Assembly: GCF_007993045.1 (NCBI RefSeq)
Contig: NZ_VOOR01000001.1
Location: 1-64,000 of the forward strand
Reading direction: 5' to 3'
DNA length: 64,000 nucleotides
Origin: Phaeodactylibacter luteus
GTDB lineage: Bacteria; Bacteroidota; Bacteroidia; Chitinophagales; Saprospiraceae
Shown piece by piece: positions 17,413 to 27,189 of this stretch; position 1 is the first letter of the stretch; every line of letters starts with the position of its first letter. The notes below the pieces were generated by a model. It was not told the origin of the DNA, made no database searches, and was given only the letters and a program-made list of their open reading frames with translations. Position numbers and translations under genes: made by a program.

Positions 17413-18033
17413 ATGCACCCTAACATACAAAAAAAGCCGCTTAAAATCGGGATAACCGGCGGAATTGGAAGTGGCAAGACAACAGCCTGCCGGATTTTCG
17501 AAGCCCTTGGCATACCCGTTTACTACGCTGATAGCCGCGCTAAGTGGCTCATGGCACATCATCCACCCCTACGAGAGGGGATTGCCCAGCTTTTTGGCCC
17601 CCAAGCCTATCTGCCCGGCGGCGAGCTCAACCGGGCGCACATTGCTCAGATGGCCTTCGCCGACAAAGCTTTGCTTGGACAGCTCAATGCTTTGGTCCAC
17701 CCTGTGGTAGGGCAAGATGCAGAAGCCTGGCAAGAGGAGCAACAGGGGCCTTACACCCTCAAAGAGGCGGCTTTGCTTTTTGAAAGCGGCAGCTTCCGCG
17801 CCCTCGACGCTGTGATCGTGGTGACTGCCCCGGAGCCCCTGCGCATCCAACGGGTGGTGAGCCGAGACCGCGTCACGGAAGAACAGGTACAAAGCCGCAT
17901 CCGGCAGCAAATGCCGGAACAGGAAAAAGCAGCACGGGCAGATTTCATCATCCAAAACGATGGCCAACAGCTGCTGATCCCGCAGGTATTATCCATTCAC
18001 GATCAACTCCTTAAACGCTATGACCAAATTTGA
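17413..18033 (+). CDS. coaE: Dephospho-CoA kinase
   Basis: The enzyme phosphorylates the ribose 3'-OH of dephospho-CoA, the last step of coenzyme A synthesis. The protein (206 residues, usual length) has a P-loop GGIGSGKTT at 16-24 and the CoaE sequence YYADSRAKWLM (Asp of the substrate site) just after it, then a lid region with VVSRDRVTEEQVQSRIRQQM. It overlaps the following LOG gene by 14 bp, so the two are translated from one message. A family B element ends 50 bp upstream of the ATG. Confidence 0.95.
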   Translation: MHPNIQKKPLKIGITGGIGSGKTTACRIFEALGIPVYYADSRAKWLMAHHPPLREGIAQLFGPQAYLPGGELNRAHIAQMAFADKALLGQLNALVHPVVGQDAEAWQEEQQGPYTLKEAALLFESGSFRALDAVIVVTAPEPLRIQRVVSRDRVTEEQVQSRIRQQMPEQEKAARADFIIQNDGQQLLIPQVLSIHDQLLKRYDQI

Positions 18034-19144
18034 AAGCCCCGCTGAGCGGCTCATTGCGAGCCTCCAAGGCCTGGAAAAACGCACCGACCTGCGGCACTGT
18101 ACCTTACAGGGGCTCAGCCTTCAGCATGACAGCCTGCCGTGGGGCAGTACGCTGATAGATGGCACCACGGCTTTCCTAGGCTGCCCTATGCCGGTAGAAC
18201 TGGAAGTAGCCCTGCGCAAAAGAGGTGCGCAAATCTACCCGCCCCCGCCCCCCGGCTTGCCCTACAACCCTTTCCGAAATGCCCTCTACACCTGGCAGGA
18301 GCTGATGCAGCGAATGGCAGATGGCACAGAGCGCGATCTGAAAATATACCAGCATTTTTCTGCCAACAAGCACACGCCCCCTATCAATGAGGCACTATGG
18401 CAGCGCATACACGACCACGCTATAGATGAAGGCTTGCGCCAACTGCTTGAATTTGATGCCGACGGCATGACCCAACAGCGGTGCGTGGGCATTATGGGCG
18501 GGCATGGCACCCTCCGGACAGATCCTTTTTATGAAAAAACCGCACACACCGCCTTGCTATTGGCCAAAGCAGGGTACTTCGTAGTATCTGGAGGCGGGCC
18601 GGGCATTATGGAAGCGGCCAACCTTGGCGCATACCTGAGCCATTATGGGGAAGCCGCCCTCCCACAGGCCTTGAAAACACTATGCCGTGCGCCACATTAT
18701 ACCGATGCGGGCTACCTTGATGCAGCAAAGGCAGTCTTATCCGACTTCCCAAAGGGAGCTCCCAATCTGGCCATCCCCACTTGGTTTTACGGGCACGAGC
18801 CCAGCAACCTCTTCGCCAGCCACATTGCCAAATACTTTAGCAACAGCATAAGGGAAGACACCTTGCTGGCCATCAGCCTTTATGGTATAGTGTGCGCACC
18901 GGGCAGTGCAGGTACCACACAGGAGATATTCATGGATGCTACCCAAAACCACTACGGGACTTTCAATTACTACAGCCCGATGGTATTTTTGGGCAGGCAG
19001 CGGTATGAAATCGACACCCTCATCTACCCCTTACTGCGTCAGCTCGCTTGGGGGCGGCCATACTACGACCTGTTGTTCTTGAGCGATGAGCCTGAAGATA
19101 TTGTGCAATTCCTCAAGCAGCACCCACCAAAAAAGGTAGGCTAA
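18020..19144 (+). CDS. LOG family protein (Rossmann-fold nucleotide hydrolase-like)
   Basis: The protein (374 residues) has the LOG/TIGR00730-like core in its second half: VGIMGGHGTLRTDP, FVVSGGGPGIMEAAN and VCAPGSAGTTQEIFMDATQ. The last corresponds to the PGGxGTxxE motif of cytokinin-activating and PpnN-type nucleotide 5'-monophosphate glycosidases, but the second Gly is Ser here (PGSAGT). An N-terminal region of ~130 residues precedes the core, so it is longer than the short LOG proteins and closer in size to PpnN. Nucleotide hydrolysis is likely from the family, but the substrate is not readable. It starts inside the coaE end and its stop overlaps the convergent msrC stop by 4 bp. Confidence 0.8.
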   Translation: MTKFESPAERLIASLQGLEKRTDLRHCTLQGLSLQHDSLPWGSTLIDGTTAFLGCPMPVELEVALRKRGAQIYPPPPPGLPYNPFRNALYTWQELMQRMADGTERDLKIYQHFSANKHTPPINEALWQRIHDHAIDEGLRQLLEFDADGMTQQRCVGIMGGHGTLRTDPFYEKTAHTALLLAKAGYFVVSGGGPGIMEAANLGAYLSHYGEAALPQALKTLCRAPHYTDAGYLDAAKAVLSDFPKGAPNLAIPTWFYGHEPSNLFASHIAKYFSNSIREDTLLAISLYGIVCAPGSAGTTQEIFMDATQNHYGTFNYYSPMVFLGRQRYEIDTLIYPLLRQLAWGRPYYDLLFLSDEPEDIVQFLKQHPPKKVG

Positions 19145-19665
19145 CGTGCAAAAGCTTCCTGCATGATCTGCTCCAGGTGCTGCTGATCGATTTCATCAAA
19201 AGAAGCGGGCAGAGTACTGTCTACGTCGAATACGGCAATCAGCTCTCCAGAAGGGTTGAAAACGGGGACGACGATCTCTGATGCGGAATTGGGGTCGCAC
19301 GCAATATGGTCTGTGCCCTGCTGCAGTGCGTGCGTATCGGGCACAATCTGAGTGCGCGCTTCGCGGGCAGCCCGGCCGCACACCCCTTTGTCATAGCTGA
19401 TGTGCAAACAGCCCAATGTGCCCTGATAGGGGCCTACCGATAAGGTGCGGTCTCCGCTCTTCACATAAAAGCCGGCCCAATAATAATAAGGCAGGTAGGT
19501 CTTCAACAAGCAATTGATGGTGGCCATTTTAAGGGTGAGGCTGCTCTCCCCTTGCAGATTGGCCCGGATGGCCAAAGCCGCCTGTTCGTAGGCTGCTCTC
19601 TTTTCTGCGCGGCTTAAGTTTTGGGAAGGCTTTACGAAGTAAGGCATTTCAGCAGGTGCGCTCAT
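19141..19665 (-). CDS. msrC: Free methionine-(R)-sulfoxide reductase (GAF domain)
   Basis: The enzyme reduces free methionine-(R)-sulfoxide with thioredoxin. The protein has 174 residues from the ATG at 19665; the frame is open further upstream, but that extension runs through the terminator and tRNA-His and is not coding. The single GAF domain carries the three Cys positions of the fRMsr family: GCLHI, KGVCGRA and DHIACDPNSASEIVVP. The order and spacing match E. coli MsrC. It is transcribed behind tRNA-His, with a hairpin terminator in between, so it needs read-through or its own promoter. Confidence 0.93.
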   Translation of the reverse strand: MSAPAEMPYFVKPSQNLSRAEKRAAYEQAALAIRANLQGESSLTLKMATINCLLKTYLPYYYWAGFYVKSGDRTLSVGPYQGTLGCLHISYDKGVCGRAAREARTQIVPDTHALQQGTDHIACDPNSASEIVVPVFNPSGELIAVFDVDSTLPASFDEIDQQHLEQIMQEAFAR

Positions 19666-19723
19666 GGCTAGCAGGTTAGGTTGGGAAAGATAAACAGGGG
19701 ACAAAATGAGCGGTCCGGAAACC

Positions 19724-19756
19724 AAAAACGGGAGCCGAATGGGCTCCCGTTTTTTC
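19724..19756. terminator. Bidirectional terminator between tRNA-His and msrC
   Basis: CGGGAGCC and GGCTCCCG pair perfectly over 8 bp. The hairpin has A residues before it and TTTTTT after it on the plus strand, so either strand gives a stem plus U-tract. On the minus strand it lies just after tRNA-His. Confidence 0.8.
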
Positions 19757-19765
19757 TTACATTTG

Positions 19766-19840
19766 GGTGGATGACCGGATTTGAACCGGCGACCTCTGGA
19801 ACCACAATCCAGCGCTCTAACCAACTGAGCTACAACCACC
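19766..19840 (-). tRNA. tRNA-His (anticodon GTG)
   Basis: On the minus strand the sequence folds as a tRNA: D arm TAGCTCAGTTGGTTAGAG, anticodon loop TTGTGGT between CTGGA and TCCAG, and T loop TTCAAAT. The anticodon is GTG. An encoded extra G (position -1, base 19840) faces a C discriminator (base 19766), the tRNA-His identity feature. CCA is not encoded. The acceptor stem GTGGTTG/CATCCAC has one T-T mismatch at pair 5:68; all other pairs are regular. It has its own promoter and terminator. Confidence 0.95.
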
Positions 19841-19890
19841 ATTTTGCCGTAGATAAAATGCCCGTCGGCACTCTTGTTTCTAAAGCGATG

Positions 19891-19921
19891 CAAATATAAG
19901 CAGGAAATAAATTTGCCGCAA
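19891..19921 (-). promoter_or_regulatory. Promoter of tRNA-His
   Basis: On the minus strand TTG (19921-19919) is followed, after exactly 20 nt, by TATATTTG (19898-19891). This is a full match to the Bacteroidota sigma-A pattern TTG-N17-23-TAnnTTTG. The mature tRNA begins about 50 bp downstream. Confidence 0.75.
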
Positions 19922-20004
19922 CCCTTTTTTGCATATTTTTTCATTTATCGAACATAGAGCAGGTTTAGCGCTCGTCCCTGTTGCCAATCAACGGTTGATG
20001 AACG

Positions 20005-20206
20005 GGCCCAAACCAGATTGTCGTTTTTTTGCTTGCCCCTTCCGTAAGGATGGGAGCCTGCCCCTGCCCGATGGCAGGTGCCGCTATGCTGCGGGGCTCG
20101 CTATCCGCTCGGCCCTAACGGGCTTGCCACCCCTGCGCAGCGCTAGGCCATTGCCAGGCTAAAGCCCCAAAAAGCCCTTAAGCGCCTGCGACATTTTGTT
20201 TTACGG
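20005..20206 (+). repeat. Family A dispersed repeat (complete, no insert)
   Basis: Left end CCCAAACCAGATTGTCG, right end CGACATTTTGTTTTACGG; both fit the family ends. The middle has GGTGCCGCTATGCTGCGG and GCAGCGCTAGGCCATTGCC. The second CTAG site reads CTAA here and is not filled. Compared with the copy at 13801 it has an extra ~25-bp module before the conserved centre. The rest of the gap up to 20441 shows no gene; a weak TACCTTAC lies just before the next gene. Confidence 0.8.
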
Positions 20207-20441
20207 ACTGATGAACCTGGACCCCTCTCTAAATTTTCATTTAGCCCGATAAAAATCCGGCGGGCCCGCCAGAGCCCTGCCAGCCGCACCGGCTCAGCAG
20301 GCATGCATAAAATATTGATTTCCAATATAAAACCCATCCCAAAAAGCGCTAAGCATTGCAGCGGCTGTAGAAAAAAGCGGCTAAGGCTATTCCAAACCTA
20401 TTCCTTATCTTACCTTACTGCCGTTTACAACCAAAAATGCC

Positions 20442-21227
20442 ATGATGCCTACCCGCTTGTCCTACCTCGCCCCACTGCTGTCTACCATCCTATTCTTCCA
20501 CAGTTGTGCACCAGAGCCCCGGCAGGAAGAAAACACCTCTGCGGAGGATGTGCGCCTGCGCTGTGAGCAGCAAAGCAGTGCTGGCCCCGATGCGCCCGAC
20601 TATGCCGTATACATGCTGCTGGGCAGCCAAAAAACCAAGCTTGCCAACTTCCAGGCCTGCGACAGCATACCAGAGATCGAGTACGGACAGTATGACATCC
20701 CCCAGTCGGCTATCGCTGCTGCCGGAGGGTGGTACGCCGGGGCAGGAGACTACCTCTACGTCATGGAAGAGGACGGAGCTGCCGTCTTTTACCAAGGCTG
20801 GGCCGATGAAGCGCAAGAGGACGAAGGCTTCCATTACACACAAATTGCAATACTGGAAAACGGGAGGCTGAAGATGAGCGCCGGCCTCACCCGGGATGAA
20901 GTGGTTGGCACTTATGCCCTAAGCCGGGAAGTGGGCTCCCACCTCGTCTTTGTAGGTATGCGGGGGGATACCCTCATTGGTGAGCATTTTCAGCTAGACG
21001 GCATACTGCCGCCCGTCAATCAGCTCAATCTGCTCATGACAGGGCTTACCCCCGTTGATTCCGCAGCCCTTCAGCTAAGCGAGCCCTCTATGCAGTTTGC
21101 CTCCCCTATGGGCAATGGCCGCTTCGAAAGGGGCCCACAGCAAGTCCGGATGCTGCTCCATCTGCACGGGCAGCCCTTGTACTTGGAGAAAATAGGCTCT
21201 GAAGCTTACAGCCCGCCCGCGGGCTAG
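20442..21227 (+). CDS. Hypothetical lipoprotein
   Basis: I do not recognise the family. The protein (261 residues) starts MMPTRLSY; either Met may be used. It has a signal peptide ending in a lipobox FFHSC (Cys 22), so it is probably a membrane-anchored lipoprotein. The mature part is acidic and beta-rich, without repeats, and has two further Cys near the N-terminus. It stands alone between a repeat and the acyltransferase gene. Confidence 0.75.
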   Translation: MMPTRLSYLAPLLSTILFFHSCAPEPRQEENTSAEDVRLRCEQQSSAGPDAPDYAVYMLLGSQKTKLANFQACDSIPEIEYGQYDIPQSAIAAAGGWYAGAGDYLYVMEEDGAAVFYQGWADEAQEDEGFHYTQIAILENGRLKMSAGLTRDEVVGTYALSREVGSHLVFVGMRGDTLIGEHFQLDGILPPVNQLNLLMTGLTPVDSAALQLSEPSMQFASPMGNGRFERGPQQVRMLLHLHGQPLYLEKIGSEAYSPPAG

Positions 21228-21371
21228 TGGGCCTGAGCCCTTATTAATGCCGGGGCTCGAATTGAAGCTTTATCTACCAGCCTACCTTTTAGGCGGCTGC
21301 TATGCCAAAACCAAATTTCAGGGGCTATCTTTAGGGCCTGCAAAAAAATCTAAGCAGGAAAAACGAAAACC

Positions 21372-21950
21372 ATGGGAAAGCGACTTGCCCAGCTATTGCT
21401 CCGCCTGTCCGGATGGACGCTCAACCCCAATATACCCGACGAAGTGCAGCACTGCATCATCATAGCAGCCCCGCATACGTCCAATTGGGATATCTATTTT
21501 GCCCGCCTGGGCTTTTACATCATGGGGGTGCCCTTGAAATTCACCATCAAAAAAGAGTGGATGCGCTGGCCCCTTGGCCTCCTAATTGGCGCGCTCGGTG
21601 GCATGGGCATCGACCGGAAGCCCAGGGCCGATACAGGGGAACGCCCCAGCTATACCGACATCATGGCAGAGCTCTTGGGGAAACACGACAAAATCGCCAT
21701 GATGGTCACCCCAGAAGGCACAAGGTCTAAACGGGACCGCTGGAAAACAGGGTTCTACTATGCTGCCCTCAAGGCGGGGGCCCCTATTTGCCTCGGATAC
21801 CTTGATTACGCTAAGAAAGAAGCAGGGGTTGGCGCACCGGTATACCCTACCGGCGATATAGAGGCCGACATGAAAAAAATCATGGATTTCTACCGGCACA
21901 TACCCGGCAAATACCCGGAGCTCTTTAGCTTGGACGAGCGATATGCATAA
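21372..21950 (+). CDS. 1-acyl-sn-glycerol-3-phosphate acyltransferase family protein
   Basis: The protein (192 residues) belongs to the PlsC-type acyltransferases that add an acyl chain to a lysophospholipid or related acceptor. It has the HX4D catalytic motif in PHTSNWD, followed by KKEWMRWPLG, GGMGIDRKP (block II) and the phosphate-binding PEGTRSKRDRW (block III). It is shorter than typical PlsC and similar to the small acyltransferases of marine Bacteroidota, so the precise acceptor is unknown. The NTPase gene follows after 17 bp, so they are probably one unit. Confidence 0.87.
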   Translation: MGKRLAQLLLRLSGWTLNPNIPDEVQHCIIIAAPHTSNWDIYFARLGFYIMGVPLKFTIKKEWMRWPLGLLIGALGGMGIDRKPRADTGERPSYTDIMAELLGKHDKIAMMVTPEGTRSKRDRWKTGFYYAALKAGAPICLGYLDYAKKEAGVGAPVYPTGDIEADMKKIMDFYRHIPGKYPELFSLDERYA

Positions 21951-21967
21951 CCTCAACATCAGCAGAC

Positions 21968-22474
21968 ATGCAAAATAAAGTCGTCATCTTTACCGCACCT
22001 GTGAAAACCGGCAAGACCGAAGTGCTCATGGAATGGGCCCGGGGCAGAGCCAACCTCGGCGGCATCCTCGCCCCCGACTTGGACGGGCAAAGGCACCTGT
22101 TGAAACTGCGAGACCGAAGCCTGCAAGCTTTCCAGCTATCAGAAGAGGCGCTCGCCAAAGCCCCTGCAGAGGGAGTCGTCAGCATTTGCAAGTTCAACTT
22201 CCGGGCGGAAACCTTTGCTGATGCACGAAAGACCCTGCTCGAAGACAGCCAGGGGAGGTTCGATTGGGTAGTGGTAGACGAAATCGGGAAGCTGGAGCTC
22301 AAAGGGGAAGGGCTTGAACCTGCGGTCAGCGCAGTAGTGGATTGGTACCACTCTGGCCACGGCCACGGGCGGCTGATGCTGGTGGTGCGGGAAGAGAAAC
22401 TGCCGCAAGTGCTGGAATACTTTAACATAACCGACTATGACACAGTGCGCATGGGCGGGCCAATGCCGGATTAG
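21968..22474 (+). CDS. P-loop NTPase, THEP1-like
   Basis: The protein (168 residues) has an N-terminal Walker A FTAPVKTGKTEVL, then GGILAPDLDGQRHL, and a Walker B VVVDEIGKLELKG, the set seen in the THEP1/DUF265 nucleoside-triphosphatase family. Members hydrolyse NTPs in vitro; the biological role is not established. Domain size agrees with the family. It is cotranscribed with the acyltransferase by spacing, and ends at a strong hairpin shared with the convergent coiled-coil gene. Confidence 0.8.
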   Translation: MQNKVVIFTAPVKTGKTEVLMEWARGRANLGGILAPDLDGQRHLLKLRDRSLQAFQLSEEALAKAPAEGVVSICKFNFRAETFADARKTLLEDSQGRFDWVVVDEIGKLELKGEGLEPAVSAVVDWYHSGHGHGRLMLVVREEKLPQVLEYFNITDYDTVRMGGPMPD

Positions 22475-22484
22475 GCTATAAACT

Positions 22485-22512
22485 GCCCCGGCAGCCTGCT
22501 TGCTGCCGGGGC
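22485..22512. terminator. Strong hairpin between convergent genes
   Basis: GCCCCGGCAGC (22485-22495) and GCTGCCGGGGC (22502-22512) pair perfectly with a 6-nt loop. The U-tract is poor on both sides (AGTTTAT on the minus strand), but the place between two converging stops fits termination. Confidence 0.55.
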
Positions 22513-22521
22513 GATTGTGCC

Positions 22522-23121
22522 TTACTTATTGAAGTAGTCCTTCCACTTCCCGATAGTTTTGTCGAAATCAGCACGGAACTCTTTCCACTCCTCTTCGGCT
22601 TCAGCTTGCCATTCGGCAGATTTCTTTTTGAATTTTTCCAAAGCCTCGCGGGCTTCTTCTTTGGCCTCCTCGTAATCCTCTTTAGCTTCATCTCTGGCGT
22701 GCATGGCCAATACAGCCATCTTGGCCTGGAAACGGGAAAGGTGGTCTTGGGCAGTGTCTGCAGCTTCGCGGGCCTGCGCACCGCCTTCTTCCTGAGCCTT
22801 TCGGGCTTTAGCTTGCAGATTGCCCATAGCGGATGCGAACATGGCTTGTTGCTCCTTGAGGTTGCCCTCTGCCGCCTTCGAGGATTTCTTCAGCTTGTCC
22901 AGCAGCTCGGCGTAGGCTTCCTGCAGCTCTGACCGGGCTTCTGAGAGCTCCTCTTTAGCCTCGGAGCGCTGTTCCTCCAGCCACTGTGCCATGCGCTTTT
23001 TCTGTACTTCAAATTGGTCGGCGGCTTCTTTTTTGCCAAGGTTCAGCTGCACCTGCAGCTCTTCAAAATCTGCCTGCCACTCTTTTAGGCGGGCCTCCAT
23101 TTTTGCTTTCCAGTCAGACAT
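22522..23121 (-). CDS. Charged coiled-coil protein of unknown function
   Basis: No family is recognised. The protein (199 residues) is almost wholly alpha-helical by composition: Glu, Lys, Ala, Gln and Trp dominate, with no signal peptide, membrane segment or Cys. Heptad-like spacing runs through most of the length, and a W repeats at regular points (SDWKAKM, KEWQADF, AQWLEEQ, AEWQAEAEEEWKEF, GKWKDY). It looks like an apolipoprotein-like or LEA-like rod. The gene is alone, with a family A remnant upstream. Confidence 0.75.
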   Translation of the reverse strand: MSDWKAKMEARLKEWQADFEELQVQLNLGKKEAADQFEVQKKRMAQWLEEQRSEAKEELSEARSELQEAYAELLDKLKKSSKAAEGNLKEQQAMFASAMGNLQAKARKAQEEGGAQAREAADTAQDHLSRFQAKMAVLAMHARDEAKEDYEEAKEEAREALEKFKKKSAEWQAEAEEEWKEFRADFDKTIGKWKDYFNK

Positions 23122-23204
23122 TTTAGGATAGGTTGGTTGGAAGGGAAGTTAAGCCCTTTCAGGGACGTAAGCAAGCACTTGGCCGGCCGGCTTGAGGGCA
23201 GCCC

Positions 23205-23350
23205 AAAATATCGCACCATGATGGCATCGGCCTAGCGCTGCGCAGGGGTGGCAAGCCCGATAGGGCCGAGCGGATAGCGAGCCCCGCAGCATAGCGGCAC
23301 CTGCTGCCAAGCAGGGGCAGGCCCCTAAAAACGGCAATCTGATTGGCGCC
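23205..23350 (-). repeat. Family A dispersed repeat (partly decayed)
   Basis: In minus orientation the left end is GGCGCCAATCAGATTGCCG (near 23350) and the centre GGTGCCGCTATGCTGCGG and GCAGCGCTAGGCC are clear. After the first CTAG the copy drifts (ATGCCATCATGG), and the right inverted repeat is not recognisable, so this copy has lost that end. Confidence 0.7.
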
Positions 23351-23392
23351 CTCCCCCCTTTTTTATTCATTTTGTGCTTTACTTGCCGATAA

Positions 23393-25135
<1,743 letters not shown>

Positions 25136-25139
25136 GCCT

Positions 25140-26540
25140 TTGCAGCACTTCAGCGCGCGCATATCATTAGGGGGCGCTGCCCTCGTGGCGGTTGTGGCTA
25201 CCTGGCTGGCCTCCAGCCACCCATTTTTCTGGGACACCGTGCAGTTGGGCGCCAAGCATGCAGATTTTTTCTACCGTACTGGCTTTGCTACCTGGCTGCT
25301 GCCCGATGAGATGGACAGCGGCCACCCCCCTGGGTTTGGGCTATACCTGGCTGCCTGCTGGGCGTTTTTTGGGCAGAGCTTAGCCGTCAGCCACTGGGCG
25401 ATGCTGCCTTTCGTGCTCGGCATACTGTGGCTGGGCTATGCCATTGGGCGGTACATTGCTCCGGGCTGGGCTTGGCTGTTCCCTTGGGCCCTTGCTGCCA
25501 ACCCTGTGCTGGCCAGCCAAATGCTGCTGATCAGCCCTGATACCGTGCTCACGGCAGGTTTCCTTCTGGCAGCCTATGGCTTATTCAGCCGAAACAACTG
25601 GGCCCAAATGATGGGAGCGCTGATCTTAGCCAGCATCAGCACAAGGGGCATGATGGCCGTGGCCGCCCTTTACTTGGCAGGCGCCCTGTCTTGGCCCCTT
25701 CCCCCAATCCGTATCTTTGCCCGAAAAGCCCTACCGTATGTACCGGCAGGGCTGCTGGCACTGGTTTTCCTTGTCAGCCATTACCTGGCCAAAGGCTGGA
25801 TAGGCTACCACAGCAGCTCTCCTTGGGCACCAAGCTTTGAAGGGGCAAGGGGCTGGGACTGGCTGAAACATGCCTTCATCTTGGGCTGGCGCCTATCCGA
25901 TTTTGGCCTTGTTTTCGCCTGGCTGGCGGGGATAGCCGCTTTCGCTAAATGCCGAAGGTGTATCCGGCAGGGGCCTATAGCGCTTACCGCACGCATTACT
26001 TTATTCGCCCTTGCACTTTTTGCGCCAGCTTTCCTCCTCTATCAGGGCTTGCACCAGCACCGCTATTTATTGCCGGTCATGGTTGGGGCACAGTTTCTTA
26101 TGCTCGGGCTCCTTTATCATTCCAAATGGACAGCAGCCTGGCGGTATCTGCTTGCTGGGCTCTCCCTGATCGGCCCGGCGGCTGGGCACTTTTGGGTTTA
26201 CCCAGAACGGATTGCACAAGGCTGGGACAGCAGCCTGGCCCATTGGCCACACTATCAGCTGCGCAAGGATGTCATTGCCTTTATTGAGCAACAGGGGATT
26301 GCGCCGGAGGACGTGGGCACTGCTTTCCCTGAGATCGGCCCCTTCCATTACAGGAGCCTAAATGGTGAAAAGCAGGGCTTTGCCGCTAAAAATCTAGCCG
26401 TGCAGTCGTACATTTACTACTCCAATATCATGAACGACTTCTCCGGCCAAGAACGGGCCGTGCTCGCCAAAGGATGGGAAGTCATTTTTGAAGCCCACAG
26501 GGGAGGCGTGTCTGCACGGCTCTACCGGGCCAAACGCTGA
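25140..26540 (+). CDS. GT39-like integral membrane glycosyltransferase
   Basis: The protein (466 residues) has about 10-12 hydrophobic helices and the N-terminal layout of the dolichyl/polyprenyl-phosphate mannose or arabinose transferase group (GT39/PMT_2): after the first helix come FFWDTVQLGAKHA with an acidic residue and DEMDSGHPPGFGLYLA, where D and HPP are typical. There is no ATG before the first helix. TTG at 25140, five bases after the pyrG stop, fits best; another TTG at 25080 would overlap pyrG. Acceptor and donor are unknown. It forms a tight unit with the SpoU gene downstream. Confidence 0.78.
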   Translation: MQHFSARISLGGAALVAVVATWLASSHPFFWDTVQLGAKHADFFYRTGFATWLLPDEMDSGHPPGFGLYLAACWAFFGQSLAVSHWAMLPFVLGILWLGYAIGRYIAPGWAWLFPWALAANPVLASQMLLISPDTVLTAGFLLAAYGLFSRNNWAQMMGALILASISTRGMMAVAALYLAGALSWPLPPIRIFARKALPYVPAGLLALVFLVSHYLAKGWIGYHSSSPWAPSFEGARGWDWLKHAFILGWRLSDFGLVFAWLAGIAAFAKCRRCIRQGPIALTARITLFALALFAPAFLLYQGLHQHRYLLPVMVGAQFLMLGLLYHSKWTAAWRYLLAGLSLIGPAAGHFWVYPERIAQGWDSSLAHWPHYQLRKDVIAFIEQQGIAPEDVGTAFPEIGPFHYRSLNGEKQGFAAKNLAVQSYIYYSNIMNDFSGQERAVLAKGWEVIFEAHRGGVSARLYRAKR

Positions 26541-26556
26541 ACAAACCACCCTCATT

Positions 26557-27099
26557 TTGCGAAAGCTCAAACTTCAGGAACTGCAGCGCCCCGATATCGA
26601 GGCCTTCAAAGCACAGCCCAAAGCCCCTGTCACCCTTATTTTGGACAATATACGCTCTGGCCTGAATGTGGGCTCTGCTTTCCGGACCGCAGACGCCTTT
26701 GCCCTGGAGCACATCTGGCTCTGTGGCATCAGTGCGCAGCCGCCACACCGGGAAATCCTAAAGACCGCTATAGGAGCTACCGAGTCCGTTAGCTGGTCAT
26801 ATGCCAAAGAAACGGTTGACGCCATCAGGGAGCTGCAGGAGGAAGGGGTCATCGTCTTGGCGGTTGAACAAGCCGAAGGCAGTACCTGGCTGCAAGACTT
26901 TAAGCGGGAGACTGGGCAGCGGTATGCCCTTGTGTTCGGGAATGAGGTGCATGGCGTGAGCGATGAGGCCATGGCCATTGTAGATGGCTGTCTCGAAGTG
27001 CCTCAATTTGGGACTAAACATTCCCTCAACATAGCCGTCTGTGTAGGGGTAGTATGCTGGGAAATGGTCAGGCGATGGCAGCCGGCCAAAGAAAAATAA
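26557..27099 (+). CDS. RNA methyltransferase, SpoU/TrmH (SPOUT) family
   Basis: The enzyme probably methylates a ribose 2'-OH in tRNA or rRNA with S-adenosylmethionine. The protein has 180 residues from the TTG at 26557; I chose it because MRKLKLQEL is the usual beginning of Bacteroidota homologues, and an earlier TTG at 26488 would overlap the previous gene. The knot motifs are all present: NIRSGLNVGSAFRTAD (motif 1), FGNEVHGVSDEA (motif 2) and LNIAVCVGVVCWEM (motif 3). It has no extra N-terminal substrate domain, as in TrmL/YibK-like members. Confidence 0.92.
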   Translation: MRKLKLQELQRPDIEAFKAQPKAPVTLILDNIRSGLNVGSAFRTADAFALEHIWLCGISAQPPHREILKTAIGATESVSWSYAKETVDAIRELQEEGVIVLAVEQAEGSTWLQDFKRETGQRYALVFGNEVHGVSDEAMAIVDGCLEVPQFGTKHSLNIAVCVGVVCWEMVRRWQPAKEK

Positions 27100-27189
27100 C
27101 ACCCCCTGTATCACATTCAGCAGGGCAACAGTATAGTATAGCGAAACCATGATCGTGGCGTCTTTCTTAACACGCTAAACACTATTGCT

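Noticed and set aside
19666-19944. N-terminal extension of the MsrC frame
   Set aside because: It runs through the terminator and tRNA-His, so it cannot be translated as part of the enzyme.
22485-22512. Attachment site or origin iteron at the strong 11-bp dyad
   Set aside because: It is single, between convergent stops, and without any integrase or DnaA boxes nearby; a terminator explains it better.
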